Source: Paenibacillus sp. oral taxon 786 str. D14 (lineage in GTDB: Bacteria > Bacillota > Bacilli > Paenibacillales > Paenibacillaceae). Taken from it: a stretch of 64,000 nucleotides of DNA. Of the stretch, positions 18,268 through 26,772 are shown in pieces. A program made the position numbers and the translations under genes. The notes under the pieces were generated by a model, which did no database searches, had not been told where the DNA came from, and worked only from the letters and a program-made list of their open reading frames with translations. Position 1 is the stretch's first letter. Each line of letters starts with the position of its first letter. The stretch spans positions 352,490-416,489 of the forward strand of contig NZ_GG695970.1 of NCBI RefSeq assembly GCF_000159955.1. Direction: 5' to 3'.

Positions 18268-19035
18268 ATGCAGACCAATCATGGGATAGGAAAAAATATC
18301 GCGGACATGACCGTCCTCATCACCGGAGCAAGCCGGGGGATCGGCGCCGAGGTGGCGCTGCGGTTCGCTTCGGTGGGCATGAACGTGGTGATTCACTATA
18401 TGAATTCTCACGAAGCGGCGAATGAGGTAGCCCGCAAATGCTTGGAGCTTGGAGCCAAGGCTTATACAGTTGCGGCGGATCTGCGCAGCAAGGAGCAAAT
18501 CCTGCGGATGAAGGAACGGCTTGAGAACTATGGGCTGTATCCCGACATTTTGGTCAACAACGCGGGCATCTCGCATTATGCGCTCTTGTCCGATGTGACC
18601 GAAGCGGAATGGGACGACATCATGAACGTCAATTTAAAAAGCGTGTTTCTGTGCAGCCAGCTGTTTATGCCGCATATGATCAGCCAGCGCTTCGGGCGCA
18701 TCATCAACGTTTCCTCCGTTTGGGGAATCACGGGCGGCTCTTGCGAGGTGGCCTATTCGGCAGCCAAAGGCGGAGTTAATGCGTTTACCAAAGCGCTGGC
18801 CAAGGAACTGGCACCCTCCGGCGTTACGGTGAATGCGGTGGCTCCAGGCGCGGTGAAGACGGATATGATGGAGCGGTTTGATGCGGAGGAGCTTCGTCAG
18901 CTGGAGGAGGATATTCCGGCAGGGCGGTTGGGTACGCCGCAGGAGATCTCCTCGCTAGTTTATTTTTTGGCGCTGCCGGAATCGGGTTACATCACAGGGC
19001 AAATCATCAGCCCCAACGGCGGCTGGATTACTTGA
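18268..19035 (+). CDS. ymfI: SDR family oxidoreductase, YmfI (FabG-like)
   Basis: This 255-aa short-chain dehydrogenase/reductase has the NADP-binding TGASRGIGAEVA at about residues 16-27 and LVNNAGISHY. The catalytic set Ser (INVSSVWG), Tyr and Lys (YSAAKGG) is intact, as is the C-terminal PNGG. B. subtilis YmfI is a FabG-like reductase whose physiological substrate is unclear. The ATG at 18268 directly abuts the ymfH stop; a GGTGAG stretch inside ymfH is the likely ribosome binding site. An internal ATG at 18307 would give a 242-aa product, a length typical of FabG-like SDRs, but has no visible ribosome binding site. Confidence 0.88.
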   Translation: MQTNHGIGKNIADMTVLITGASRGIGAEVALRFASVGMNVVIHYMNSHEAANEVARKCLELGAKAYTVAADLRSKEQILRMKERLENYGLYPDILVNNAGISHYALLSDVTEAEWDDIMNVNLKSVFLCSQLFMPHMISQRFGRIINVSSVWGITGGSCEVAYSAAKGGVNAFTKALAKELAPSGVTVNAVAPGAVKTDMMERFDAEELRQLEEDIPAGRLGTPQEISSLVYFLALPESGYITGQIISPNGGWIT

Positions 19036-19154
19036 GACCCCTGCATTCACAGGTTTTGGAGTAAGGGTTCGAGCTCGGTGCGCGCATAAATTCCCCGGGA
19101 TTTTCGCATATTACAACTGTTGATTTTAAATCGCCAAGCGAAGGAGGATTTATC

Positions 19155-19409
19155 ATGTCAACAGTACTCAAAAATTTTGATACATGGAAGAAATTCCTGG
19201 GTGAGCGCGTCAAGCATGCGGAAAATGCCGGTTTTAGCGAAGAGGCAATTACCAACCTTGCTTACGAAATCGGCGGTTTTCTGGACGACAAAGTGGATCC
19301 GCAAAACGAATCCAACCGCGCCCTCAAAGAAATTTGGGATGTGGGTACGGAGGAAGAGCGGAAGACCATTGCTCGTCTGATGGTGAAGTTGGCCAAGAAA
19401 AACGCATAG
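19155..19409 (+). CDS. ymfJ: DUF3243 family protein, YmfJ
   Basis: This 84-aa soluble protein starts with MSTVLKNFDTWKKFLGERV and contains the family core AENAGFSEEAITNLAYEIGGFLDDKVDPQN. It is mostly helical by appearance, with no membrane segment or cysteine; the function is unknown. The start is ATG at 19155 with a near-ideal GAAGGAGGA 7 nt upstream. It lies between ymfI and ymfK as in Bacillus and ends at a strong terminator. Confidence 0.9.
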   Translation: MSTVLKNFDTWKKFLGERVKHAENAGFSEEAITNLAYEIGGFLDDKVDPQNESNRALKEIWDVGTEEERKTIARLMVKLAKKNA

Positions 19410-19418
19410 TCACGCTTT

Positions 19419-19450
19419 GGAAAAGCTCCCGCTTCGGGAGCTTTTCCCTC
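19419..19450 (+). terminator. Rho-independent terminator after ymfJ
   Basis: GGAAAAGCTCCCG, CTT loop, CGGGAGCTTTTCC: a long perfect inverted repeat whose distal arm provides the T-run. Confidence 0.9.
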
Positions 19451-19622
19451 ATTTTCTCCGCCCGCTTGCCTTTCAATTTCATTTTATATATCATAAAACA
19501 CATATGAATATCGGTTATCAGGAATGGGAAGATTTGTTCTTTATAAATTGTTTTCTGTAAATTAGCAGGAATTAAGACCTATTTTGTCGAAAGAGCAAGA
19601 GGATATGGAGAAGGTGTCTGGG

Positions 19623-20390
19623 ATGGATGGGAAACAATGGTACTTGGAATACAAAATACATAAAAATCGACCGGGACTTTTGGGGGATATTGCCTCCATG
19701 TTAGGGATGTTGGAGATCAACATCTTAACGATTAACGGCGTGGAAGGCAAGACGCGCGGGCTGCTGCTGGAAACCAACGATGACGGAAAAATCGAACAAG
19801 TCAGTCAGTTATTGAACAAGGTGGACAGTATTACGGTCACCGCTTTGCGTAATCCGCGTCTGGTCGATTTGCTCGCCGTCCGCCATGGACGCTATATTGA
19901 TAGGGATTCTGACGACCGCAAGACCTTTCGGTTTACGCGGGATGAGCTGGGGATCTTGGTTGATTTTCTCGGCGAAATTTTTAAGCGGGATGGCCATCAG
20001 GTGATCGGATTACGAGGGATGCCCCGCGTGGGGAAGACGGAATCGATTATCGCTGGAAGCGTCTGCGCGATGAAACGATGGACGTTCGTATCTTCAACGC
20101 TCTTGCGACAAACGGTACGCAGCCAATTGTCAGAGAATGAAATGGATCCTCGCAATGTATTTATTATCGACGGTATCATAAGTACTCTTCGTTCCAATGA
20201 AAAGCATCATCAGCTCTTGCAAGAGTTGATGTCCATGCCTTCCACGAAAGTCATCGAACATCCGGATGTGTTCGTGAAAGAGTCTGAATATAGTTATGAC
20301 AATTTTGACATAATTATTGAATTGCGTAACAATCCCGAGGAGCAAATCGTTTACGATACGTTCACGACAATTTATACGGACGATCTATAA
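19623..20390 (+). CDS. ymfK: DUF3388 family protein, YmfK
   Basis: This ~255-aa protein has two visible parts. An ACT-like N-terminal region (YLEYKIHKNRPGLLGDIASM, INILTINGVEGKTRG) is followed by a region with a P-loop-like GMPRVGKTES, suggesting nucleotide binding (inference). The function is unknown. The open frame extends back to TTG 19584 and ATG 19605. ATG 19623 was chosen because GGAGAAGG lies 8 nt before it and the conserved part begins there. The 213-nt spacer from ymfJ contains only the ymfJ terminator and AT-rich sequence. Order relative to ymfJ and the RodZ-like gene matches Bacillus. Confidence 0.85.
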   Translation: MDGKQWYLEYKIHKNRPGLLGDIASMLGMLEINILTINGVEGKTRGLLLETNDDGKIEQVSQLLNKVDSITVTALRNPRLVDLLAVRHGRYIDRDSDDRKTFRFTRDELGILVDFLGEIFKRDGHQVIGLRGMPRVGKTESIIAGSVCAMKRWTFVSSTLLRQTVRSQLSENEMDPRNVFIIDGIISTLRSNEKHHQLLQELMSMPSTKVIEHPDVFVKESEYSYDNFDIIIELRNNPEEQIVYDTFTTIYTDDL

Positions 20391-20433
20391 ACGATGTGCC
20401 GCATAATGAAATCATAAGCAGGAGGTGATGGTC

Positions 20434-21477
20434 GTGTCGGATTTGGGCCAGCAGTTAAGAGAAGCCCGCCTTGCCAGAGGTTTGTCGCTGGATGACGTAC
20501 AGGAAATGACGAAGATTCGCAAACGATATTTGGAAGCCATCGAAATGGGGGATTATAAGGTTCTGCCTGGTAGCTTCTATGTTCGGGCTTTTATTAAGAC
20601 GTATGCGGAGACCGTCGGCTTGGACGCGGACGAACTGCTTGCCGAACATCGGCAAAACGTGCCTTCTACAGCTCCGGAACCTACGATGGAACCGGTGATT
20701 CAAAAACGCCGCAGCCGGCAGCACAACGAGCGCAACTCGAAATGGCTGTCTACGACGCTGATGTGGTCGTTTGCTGTGCTGATTTTGATTGTCATCTATC
20801 TGTATTTCTCGGTATGGGGAAACAATAACGATCAAGCGGATGGCAATAAGGAACCGGATCCTACGCCGGTAACTCAGGGTACCAGCCAAAATGGCAACCA
20901 AACCGGTAACGCAACCGGCGGCGATGCCGTTGGCGGGAACAATGGCGTCGAGAACGGGACGAACAATGGTACGGAACCGGGAATAAATCAGGGGACAGAT
21001 ACGAATACCGGGAATGCGGGTAACACGGGAGACGAATCCCCGACGAATGATACCGGCAATCAGACGGTAACGATCGTACCGGATGGAGCGGAAGGCAGCA
21101 CAACGAAGTTCAAGATTCAAAACCCTGGAACGGGGCCCGTGCAAGTCGTCATTACGGCTAGCGGAAAAAGTTGGGTTGAAGTGCGTAAAGGGAACTCTAA
21201 GGGTGAGAAGTTGTTTTATGACAACACCAAAGAAGGCGACGTGTTGACCTATGATATCGGACCTGAAGGGTTATTCGTCAAATCGGGGAATTCCTCTCAA
21301 ACCGTGATCACGGTCGCCGGACAGACAATCGAGGATGGAAAAACGACGTCAAAGTTCCTATTGAACCTTGACGACGGGACAGGCAGCGGTACCACCGGAA
21401 ATACCGGAACGGAAGGCGCCGTTACGAATAACGCCGATACGGGCGGAACGAATTCAACCACAGAAGGCAACGAATAA
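20434..21477 (+). CDS. ymfM: RodZ-like protein (HTH, one membrane segment, DUF4115), YmfM
   Basis: This ~347-aa membrane protein has the RodZ layout. A Cro/CI-type HTH covers residues 1-70 (LGQQLREARLARGLSLDDVQ, YVRAFIKTYAETVGLD). A basic stretch and one membrane segment follow at about 105-125 (TTLMWSFAVLILIVIYLYF), then a long Asn/Gly/Thr-rich outer linker at about 127-210. A DUF4115 beta domain completes it (SWVEVRKGNSKGEKLFY, GPEGLFVKSGNS). RodZ links cytoskeletal MreB to the cell wall machinery. AGGAGGTGATG precedes the gene. GTG at 20434 has ideal spacing (8 nt), while the upstream GTG and ATG overlap or abut the ribosome binding site, so 20434 is preferred. Confidence 0.88.
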   Translation: MSDLGQQLREARLARGLSLDDVQEMTKIRKRYLEAIEMGDYKVLPGSFYVRAFIKTYAETVGLDADELLAEHRQNVPSTAPEPTMEPVIQKRRSRQHNERNSKWLSTTLMWSFAVLILIVIYLYFSVWGNNNDQADGNKEPDPTPVTQGTSQNGNQTGNATGGDAVGGNNGVENGTNNGTEPGINQGTDTNTGNAGNTGDESPTNDTGNQTVTIVPDGAEGSTTKFKIQNPGTGPVQVVITASGKSWVEVRKGNSKGEKLFYDNTKEGDVLTYDIGPEGLFVKSGNSSQTVITVAGQTIEDGKTTSKFLLNLDDGTGSGTTGNTGTEGAVTNNADTGGTNSTTEGNE

Positions 21478-21517
21478 GCGAGGGCGGCAACAAGCCGATC
21501 GCTTATTCGCTTAATCA

Positions 21518-21557
21518 AAGCGCGGTGAGGACCGGTCAGGTCAAACGGCGCTTTTTT
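21518..21557 (+). terminator. Probable terminator after the RodZ-like gene
   Basis: AAGCGC and GCGCTT flank an internal ACCGGT-containing loop, followed by TTTTT. The stem is imperfect. Confidence 0.55.
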
Positions 21558-21659
21558 GGCTGTATACGGATGGTGGTGGCTGAATTGCTCGACTTTGCGA
21601 TTTTTTTTACATATAATTTATTTATGATAAGATTGGAAACCGAGAAAGGAATGTGACTT

Positions 21660-22151
21660 ATGGCTTCGGAAAATTCTTTCGACATCGTTTCAAAAATGGA
21701 CATGCAGGAATTGACCAACGCAATCGATCAAACAGAGCGGGAAATTGCGAACCGCTTCGATTTCAAAGGAAGCAAGAGCGAGCTGAAGCTGGAGAAAGAC
21801 GAACTGGTGATCGTTTCTGACGATGAATACAAGCTGGGGGCTGTCATCGATATCCTGCAATCGAAGATGATTAAGCGCGGGTTGCCGATCAAGAACCTGG
21901 ATTACGGCAAAGTGGAACCGGCTTCAATGGGTACCGTGCGTCAGCGGATTAAACTCAAACAAGGGATCGATCAGGAAAATGCCAAGAAAATTAATGTGCT
22001 GATCCGCGATTCCAAGCTGAAGGTCAAAAGCCAGATCCAAGGCGATCAAATTCGCGTGACGGGCAAGAGCCGTGACGATTTACAAGAGATCATTCAGATG
22101 CTGCGTAAAGCCGATTTATCGGTGGATTTGCAGTTCACCAATTTCAAATAA
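21660..22151 (+). CDS. YajQ family cyclic di-GMP-binding protein
   Basis: This 163-aa UPF0234/YajQ protein begins [21 protein letters not shown] and contains [18 protein letters not shown] and the C-terminal [19 protein letters not shown]. It has two ferredoxin-like domains. Members bind nucleic acid or cyclic di-GMP; the role in Firmicutes is not settled. ATG at 21660 is preceded by GAAAGGAATG. A TATAAT-like sequence (21613-21618) lies in the AT-rich spacer, but no -35 is convincing. In B. subtilis the homologue is at a different locus. Confidence 0.92.
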   Translation: MASENSFDIVSKMDMQELTNAIDQTEREIANRFDFKGSKSELKLEKDELVIVSDDEYKLGAVIDILQSKMIKRGLPIKNLDYGKVEPASMGTVRQRIKLKQGIDQENAKKINVLIRDSKLKVKSQIQGDQIRVTGKSRDDLQEIIQMLRKADLSVDLQFTNFK

Positions 22152-22156
22152 AGCGC

Positions 22157-22200
22157 AAGGGTCTCCTGCAGGGAATTTCTAGCTGCGGCAGGCCCTTTTC
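22157..22200 (+). terminator. Terminator after the YajQ gene
   Basis: AAGGGTCTCCTGCAG pairs imperfectly with CTGCGGCAGGCCCTT and is followed by TTTC. It lies 6 nt after the stop codon. Confidence 0.75.
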
Positions 22201-22302
22201 ATATTTTTGACAGCATCGGTCTCTGAATATTATACTTGTAGAGGTTGTTTAATCCTTAAGTTTGACGGGAATTTTGGCTTTCAACGATGGGGGAAATGGT
22301 TC

Positions 22303-23631
22303 ATGACAGAAAAGGTAAAAATCGTGACACTCGGCTGCGAGAAAAATTTGGTGGACTCGGAAATCATGTCGGGTCTGATTGAGCAGCGCGGCTATTCCTT
22401 GGTGGATAATCGCGAGGATGCAACCGTCATTATCGTCAACACCTGCGGATTTATCGATGCGGCTAAGGAAGAATCGGTAAATACGATTCTCGAGCTTGCT
22501 GATCTGAAGGAAAGCGGAAGACTGAAAGCGCTGATCGTTTCCGGGTGTTTGACGCAGCGATATAAGCAAGCTTTAATGGAGGAAATGCCGGAGATCGACG
22601 GGATTGTGGGTACGGGGGATTTTCACCAAATCAACCGGATCGTTGACGAAGCGCTTAAGGGCAAGAAGCCGGCGCTGGTCGGCAACCCTGTCTTTAATTA
22701 TGAGCAAGCGCTGCCGCGCAAGCTGTCTACAGCCCGCTATACGACTTACGTGAAAATCGCTGAGGGCTGCGACAACAACTGTACATTCTGCAGCATTCCG
22801 ATCATGCGCGGGAAGTTCCGCAGCCGCTCGATGGAATCGATTTTGGAGGAAGTACGGAGCATGGCGGCCCAAGGCGTCAAGGAAATCAGCCTGATTGCGC
22901 AGGACTCCACCAATTACGGGACCGATTTGTACGGGGAGTTTAAATTGGCAGAGCTGATGGATCGGGTCACCCAGGTGGAAGGCGTTGAGTGGGTGCGGTT
23001 GCATTATGCTTATCCTGGCTTTTTTACAGACGAGCTGATTGAGATGATGGCGACCAACCCGAAAATTTGCAAATACGTGGACATGCCGCTGCAACACAGT
23101 GAAGATTCCATTCTGAAACGGATGCGCCGGCCTGGGCGGAATCGCGATATCCGTGAGCTGATTGCTAAGATTCGTGCGCGGATTCCGAACGTTTCCTTGC
23201 GTACTTCCTTGATCGTTGGTTTTCCAGGGGAAACGGAGGAAGATTTTGAGCGGTTATGTGAGTTTGTGCGTGAGATCAAGTTCGACCGCCTTGGCGTATT
23301 TACCTATTCCAAGGAAGAGGATACGCCGGCATCGCGTTTGCCGGATCAAGTTGATGAAGAGGTAAAAGAATGGCGGGCTAATACGCTGATGGAGATTCAG
23401 CGGGAAGTTGCAAACGCCAACAGCAGTAAGTACATTGGTCAGGTTCTGGATGTGCTGATCGAGCGTTATGACGGGCGCAGCGATGTATACGTGGGCCGCT
23501 CGCAATACGACGCTCCGGAAATCGATGGCGAGGTATACGTCACGAATTGCCCTGTTGGGCTTGGGGAACTGACCAAAGTGCGGATTACGCATGCTTTTGA
23601 CTATGATTTATCCGGGGAGGCTGTCCTGTGA
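22303..23631 (+). CDS. rimO: Ribosomal protein S12 methylthiotransferase RimO
   Basis: This ~442-aa radical-SAM enzyme belongs to the MiaB/RimO group and adds a methylthio group to an aspartate of ribosomal protein S12. The N-terminal UPF0004 domain has the three cluster cysteines (TLGCEKN, VNTCGFI, VSGCLTQ). The radical-SAM CX3CX2C motif is in CDNNCTFCSIP, and a TRAM domain lies at the C-terminus. EKVKIVTLGCEKNLVDSE is typical of RimO rather than MiaB, and a clear MiaB is present at 39.6 kb. The frame is open further upstream, but ATG 22303 with GGGGGAAATGG before it matches the family N-terminus. The stop overlaps pgsA (GTGA). Confidence 0.93.
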   Translation: MTEKVKIVTLGCEKNLVDSEIMSGLIEQRGYSLVDNREDATVIIVNTCGFIDAAKEESVNTILELADLKESGRLKALIVSGCLTQRYKQALMEEMPEIDGIVGTGDFHQINRIVDEALKGKKPALVGNPVFNYEQALPRKLSTARYTTYVKIAEGCDNNCTFCSIPIMRGKFRSRSMESILEEVRSMAAQGVKEISLIAQDSTNYGTDLYGEFKLAELMDRVTQVEGVEWVRLHYAYPGFFTDELIEMMATNPKICKYVDMPLQHSEDSILKRMRRPGRNRDIRELIAKIRARIPNVSLRTSLIVGFPGETEEDFERLCEFVREIKFDRLGVFTYSKEEDTPASRLPDQVDEEVKEWRANTLMEIQREVANANSSKYIGQVLDVLIERYDGRSDVYVGRSQYDAPEIDGEVYVTNCPVGLGELTKVRITHAFDYDLSGEAVL

Positions 23632-24215
23632 ATTTGCCCAACCGTATCACATTAGCTCGTATTTTCATGATTCCGGTGATGCTGGTCTTCTTGCTGTTGG
23701 ATGCCGGATGGCTCGCCTATGAGTTTACGCTTGGCGAGTACTCGCTGCCGGTAAATCAACTGATTGCGGCGGTGCTGTTTATCATCGCTGCCAGTACGGA
23801 TGGAATCGATGGTTACATCGCCCGTAAATATAATCTGGTCACCAACTTAGGCAAGCTCCTGGATCCGCTCGCGGATAAGCTGCTTGTTGGAACGGTGCTG
23901 ATCGGTCTTGTGGCCTTGGGCAAATGCGATGCCTGGATTGCAGTCATCATCATCGCCCGGGAGTTTGCGGTGACCGGCTTGCGTGAAGTTGCGCTTCTGG
24001 AAGGCTCCGTCATTGCGGCCAGCAAGTGGGGCAAGGCGAAGACGATCACGCAGATCATCGCCATTTCAGCGCTGCTGCTGAACAATTTTCCGTTCGAATG
24101 GCTGTCGTTCCCGTTTGATGATATCGCGATATGGCTGGCGGCTATCATCACGTTGTATTCGGGGATCGATTATTTCGTGAAAAATAAGAGCGTGCTTTCT
24201 TTTTCCAAAATATAA
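23628..24215 (+). CDS. pgsA: CDP-diacylglycerol-glycerol-3-phosphate 3-phosphatidyltransferase
   Basis: This 195-aa integral membrane enzyme makes phosphatidylglycerophosphate, the precursor of phosphatidylglycerol. The CDP-alcohol phosphatidyltransferase signature is complete: DGIDGYIARKYNLVTNLGK continuing to LLDPLADKLL. About four or five membrane helices are visible, and the NLPNRITLARIFMIPVM start is typical. The start is GTG at 23628, overlapping rimO by 4 nt. It is followed by cinA and recA, the normal Firmicute order. Confidence 0.95.
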   Translation: MNLPNRITLARIFMIPVMLVFLLLDAGWLAYEFTLGEYSLPVNQLIAAVLFIIAASTDGIDGYIARKYNLVTNLGKLLDPLADKLLVGTVLIGLVALGKCDAWIAVIIIAREFAVTGLREVALLEGSVIAASKWGKAKTITQIIAISALLLNNFPFEWLSFPFDDIAIWLAAIITLYSGIDYFVKNKSVLSFSKI

Positions 24216-24263
24216 ATGATGTTGATGAGTTAGGCGGAACTGAGAAAAAGGAGGCATGCGAAG

Positions 24264-25526
24264 ATGAAAGCGGAAATTATTGCGGTTGGTACGGAGCTGC
24301 TGCTTGGCCAAATCGTAAATACGAATGCGCAGTACTTGTCTCAGGAGTTAGCCGCACTCGGGCTCGACGTTTATTTCCAAACCGTGGTCGGAGATAATAT
24401 GAATCGGCTGGCGGAAGCGGTGAAGACGGCGTCGGGGCGGGCGGATGTGCTGATCCTTACCGGCGGGCTGGGTCCGACCCAGGACGATCTCACCAAAGAG
24501 GCGCTGGCTGAGGTACTCGGTCGGACGCTTTATATCGATCCGGATGCGATGGCGAACATCGAGCGTTTCTTTCAAGACCGGGGGGTCCCGATGACGGAGA
24601 ACAACCGCCGCCAGGCGCTCGCCATTGAAGGAGGCACGCCGCTTCCGAATGAAACCGGACTGGCTGTGGGCAATGCGATTGCATTGAACGACAAGTTCTA
24701 TATCGTGTTGCCTGGGCCGCCAAAGGAAATGAAGCCGATGTTCGAACATCAAGCGAAGCCTTGGATTTTGAAGCATGTGCTGACCAGCGAGATGCCGATT
24801 TTTTCGCGGATGTTGAAGTTTGCCGGGATTGGCGAATCTGCATTGGAAACCAAACTGCTTGACCTGATCCAGGCGCAAAGCGATCCTACGGTAGCGCCAT
24901 ATGCGAAGGAAGGCGAGGTCACGATTCGCATTTCCACCAAAGCGGCAAACGAGCAGGAAGCGGCGGTGAAGCTGGATGCGATGGAACGCGAGATTGCCTC
25001 GCGGCTGCCGGAGCATTTGTATGCAAACGTGGATGAACCCATTGAGAAGACGATCCTCGATTTGATGGCTTCGCGCGGCCTTACGTTGAGCGCGGCCGAA
25101 AGCTGCACCGGCGGGCTGCTCATGGAGATGTTCACCGCGCTGCCCGGCAGTTCAGCCGTGTTTGCGGGCGGGATTGTCTGCTACTCCAATGAGATGAAGG
25201 AGAAGCTGCTCAACGTGCCGCATGACCTGCTGGAAGGCGAAGGCGCGCCCGGCGCGGTCAGCGCGGAAACGGCCAAAGTGCTGGCGGAGCAGGTGCGCCT
25301 GACCGTAGGCACCGACTTTGGCCTGGCGATCACCGGCGTGGCCGGCCCCGCCCATTCCGAGCGCAAGCCTGTGGGGCTTGTGTATATCGCGATTGCGCGC
25401 GAGGGAGCGGACACCGCCGTCTTCGAGCTGAACCTTAAGGGCAACCGCGAGATCATCCGGCTGCGCGCAGTGAAGTCGCTGTTCTACCAGTTGTGGCGGG
25501 TATTGCAGGGGAAACAGGGATTTTAG
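24264..25526 (+). CDS. cinA: CinA family protein (competence/damage-inducible)
   Basis: This 420-aa CinA protein has the molybdopterin-binding (COG1058) domain at residues 1-170 (AEIIAVGTELLLGQIVNTNA, VLILTGGLGPTQDDLTKEAL, LPGPPKEMKPMF). The C-terminal nicotinamide-nucleotide amidohydrolase domain lies at about 255-415 (LSAAESCTGGLLMEMFTALPGSS, TGVAGP). It is associated with pyridine-nucleotide repair and, in some species, RecA and competence. The start is ATG at 24264 with AAAAAGGAGG upstream. In many Firmicutes cinA and recA are adjacent; here a 1.2-kb repeat-rich spacer separates them. Confidence 0.95.
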   Translation: MKAEIIAVGTELLLGQIVNTNAQYLSQELAALGLDVYFQTVVGDNMNRLAEAVKTASGRADVLILTGGLGPTQDDLTKEALAEVLGRTLYIDPDAMANIERFFQDRGVPMTENNRRQALAIEGGTPLPNETGLAVGNAIALNDKFYIVLPGPPKEMKPMFEHQAKPWILKHVLTSEMPIFSRMLKFAGIGESALETKLLDLIQAQSDPTVAPYAKEGEVTIRISTKAANEQEAAVKLDAMEREIASRLPEHLYANVDEPIEKTILDLMASRGLTLSAAESCTGGLLMEMFTALPGSSAVFAGGIVCYSNEMKEKLLNVPHDLLEGEGAPGAVSAETAKVLAEQVRLTVGTDFGLAITGVAGPAHSERKPVGLVYIAIAREGADTAVFELNLKGNREIIRLRAVKSLFYQLWRVLQGKQGF

Positions 25527-25764
25527 TGCTTTAATGCTCTCGGGGGCTCGTGCTCTTGTGGTCATGTGCTCTCGGTCACGTGCTTTCGCTGCTCTGTGTG
25601 CAGTGTTCTGTATGTAGTGCTCCATCTGCGTGTTCGGTAGTTTAGTACTTCGTGGCTTCCTTTCGCGCATTATCCCGATCAATCAGGGATGACGGAAGAA
25701 GCGCTTCAGCAATCCGGATGGGTGAATGTTCTTTGTTAAGCAGGCCCTTGTGCTTTGGAAGATT

Positions 25765-25832
25765 ATGACATATAATCAAGGTACGGAAGAACCGTAGCAA
25801 ACTGATTTAGTTGTGCTGCGGTTCTTTTTTTG
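25765..25832 (+). ncRNA. Possible short transcription unit or isolated terminator
   Basis: TTGTGC, a 17-nt spacer and TATAAT read as a sigma-A promoter just upstream of a strong hairpin. The hairpin is AAGAACCGTAGCA, a loop, TGCTGCGGTTCTT, then TTTTT, ending near 25832. If the promoter is real, the product would be only ~50 nt. Alternatively the hairpin is simply the distal terminator of cinA. Confidence 0.35.
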
Positions 25833-25885
25833 TTGTAAGAGAAACCATGGGGAGGGGAGAGTGGGAAGTAATTAAGTGAGTATGT

Positions 25886-25919
25886 AAGGAAGTAAATAAG
25901 GAAGTAAATAAGGAAGTAA
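25886..25919 (+). repeat. 12-bp tandem repeat AAGGAAGTAAAT, almost three copies
   Basis: Two perfect copies and a third partial copy lie in a purine-rich stretch (25850-26015) full of AAGTAA variants. Confidence 0.85.
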
Positions 25920-26075
25920 CAAGTAAATAAGCTAGTTAGCTGGTTAGCAGTAGAAAGTAAGTATCTGGTAATCCGGTAAGCAAACAAACAAGCAAGTAAA
26001 TAGGAAAATAAGAAAGGTCGGGCTGTCGGTAGGCTCGTTTTGGTGCGTGCGCGTGGTGGGGGCAGAGAATCTGTT

Positions 26076-26245
26076 CGAAAAATCATATATAATAGTGCTC
26101 CGTAAGAGCAAATTTACGTGATATGTATGAAAAATCGAATATAATCCAGCACTATTGAGTCGATACGAGCAAATATATATGAAAAATCGAACATAATCCG
26201 CGATTCCAGTTCATTTCGACGAATTATATATGAAAATTCATACAT
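26076..26245 (+). repeat. 52-bp degenerate tandem repeat, 3.3 copies
   Basis: Copies begin at 26076, 26128, 26180 and 26231 (spacing 52, 52, 51). Each starts TGAAAAATCGAAYATAAT or close to it and ends in ATATATA; the intervening ~27 nt differ between copies. The last copy is partial. Confidence 0.8.
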
Positions 26246-26294
26246 ATCAAGTTGTAGCGCAGTATGTGACCGCCAAGTAACGAACTTATGCAAA

Positions 26295-26390
26295 CGCACT
26301 ATGTAGCGCATGTACCGCACTAAAGCACTATGCAACGCACTATGTAACGCATTTATGCAACATATCATGTAACGCACCATGTACCGCGCC
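26295..26390 (+). repeat. Degenerate 12-13-bp tandem repeat (GCACTATGTAAC type)
   Basis: Successive variants read GCACTATGTAGC, GCACTATGCAAC, GCACTATGTAAC, GCATTTATGCAAC, ATATCATGTAAC and GCACCATGTACC. There is no coding signal. Confidence 0.75.
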
Positions 26391-26624
26391 ATCACCCTGG
26401 TAGCACATTTCCAAAAGTACCCGCATCTAGGAGCAGGAGAGGTCTGCCAAGTAACAAACTCAGCGATTCACCGCACAATAGAGCATCTAAGAAGCGCCTC
26501 AGTCACACCAACGTTTGTCCAGTTTACGGATTCCCAAGGGCAGCAGGCCTTTGGGGGCCCTCCCTTACGGCAAAAGAGGGATAGGGAGAGGAGAGTCAGC
26601 GGTTTGGGAGGTGGAGAAATTTTA

Positions 26625-26638
26625 CGAATGTATGTTCG
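26625..26638 (+). promoter_or_regulatory. LexA (DinR) SOS box of recA
   Basis: CGAATGTATGTTCG matches the Gram-positive SOS consensus CGAACRNRYGTTYG with one difference. It sits 9 nt upstream of the recA -35 element, so LexA bound here would occlude RNA polymerase. Confidence 0.88.
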
Positions 26639-26647
26639 AAAAAACGC

Positions 26648-26676
26648 TTGGCAAACATTCTAAAACAAGGTACAAT
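26648..26676 (+). promoter_or_regulatory. Sigma-A promoter of recA
   Basis: TTGGCA (26648-26653), a 17-nt spacer and TACAAT (26671-26676) lie directly downstream of the SOS box, ~97 nt before the recA start codon. Confidence 0.85.
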
Positions 26677-26772
26677 GATATACGAAAGCAGTTACGAGAG
26701 GTCCGAAGTATACTTGAATTCAGTAACTTTAAGTATTCAATGATTTATATAACATTTAAGGATGTGAGCTGA

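Larger units (their letters stand above)
25527..26600. other. Long non-coding, repeat-rich cinA-recA spacer
   Basis: About 1.07 kb has no credible gene; short open frames here lack ribosome binding sites and family features. In order it holds a degenerate GTGCTYT-rich stretch (25525-25630), a palindrome GAAGCGCTTC (about 25702-25711), and a promoter-plus-hairpin unit (25765-25832). Then come a purine-rich tract with 12-bp tandem repeats (25886-25919), a 52-bp tandem repeat (26076-26245), and a 12-13-bp degenerate repeat (26295-26390). Base composition and low complexity differ sharply from the flanking genes. Confidence 0.75.

Noticed and set aside
26076..26245. CRISPR-like array of regular repeats and variable interiors
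   Set aside because: Only about three copies, repeats diverge by several bases, flanks are low-complexity, and no cas genes are in the window. A degenerate tandem repeat is the better explanation.
26379..26772. Two plus-strand ORFs of 85-94 codons upstream of recA
   Set aside because: They run through repeat DNA, the LexA box and the recA promoter, have no ribosome binding site and no family resemblance.
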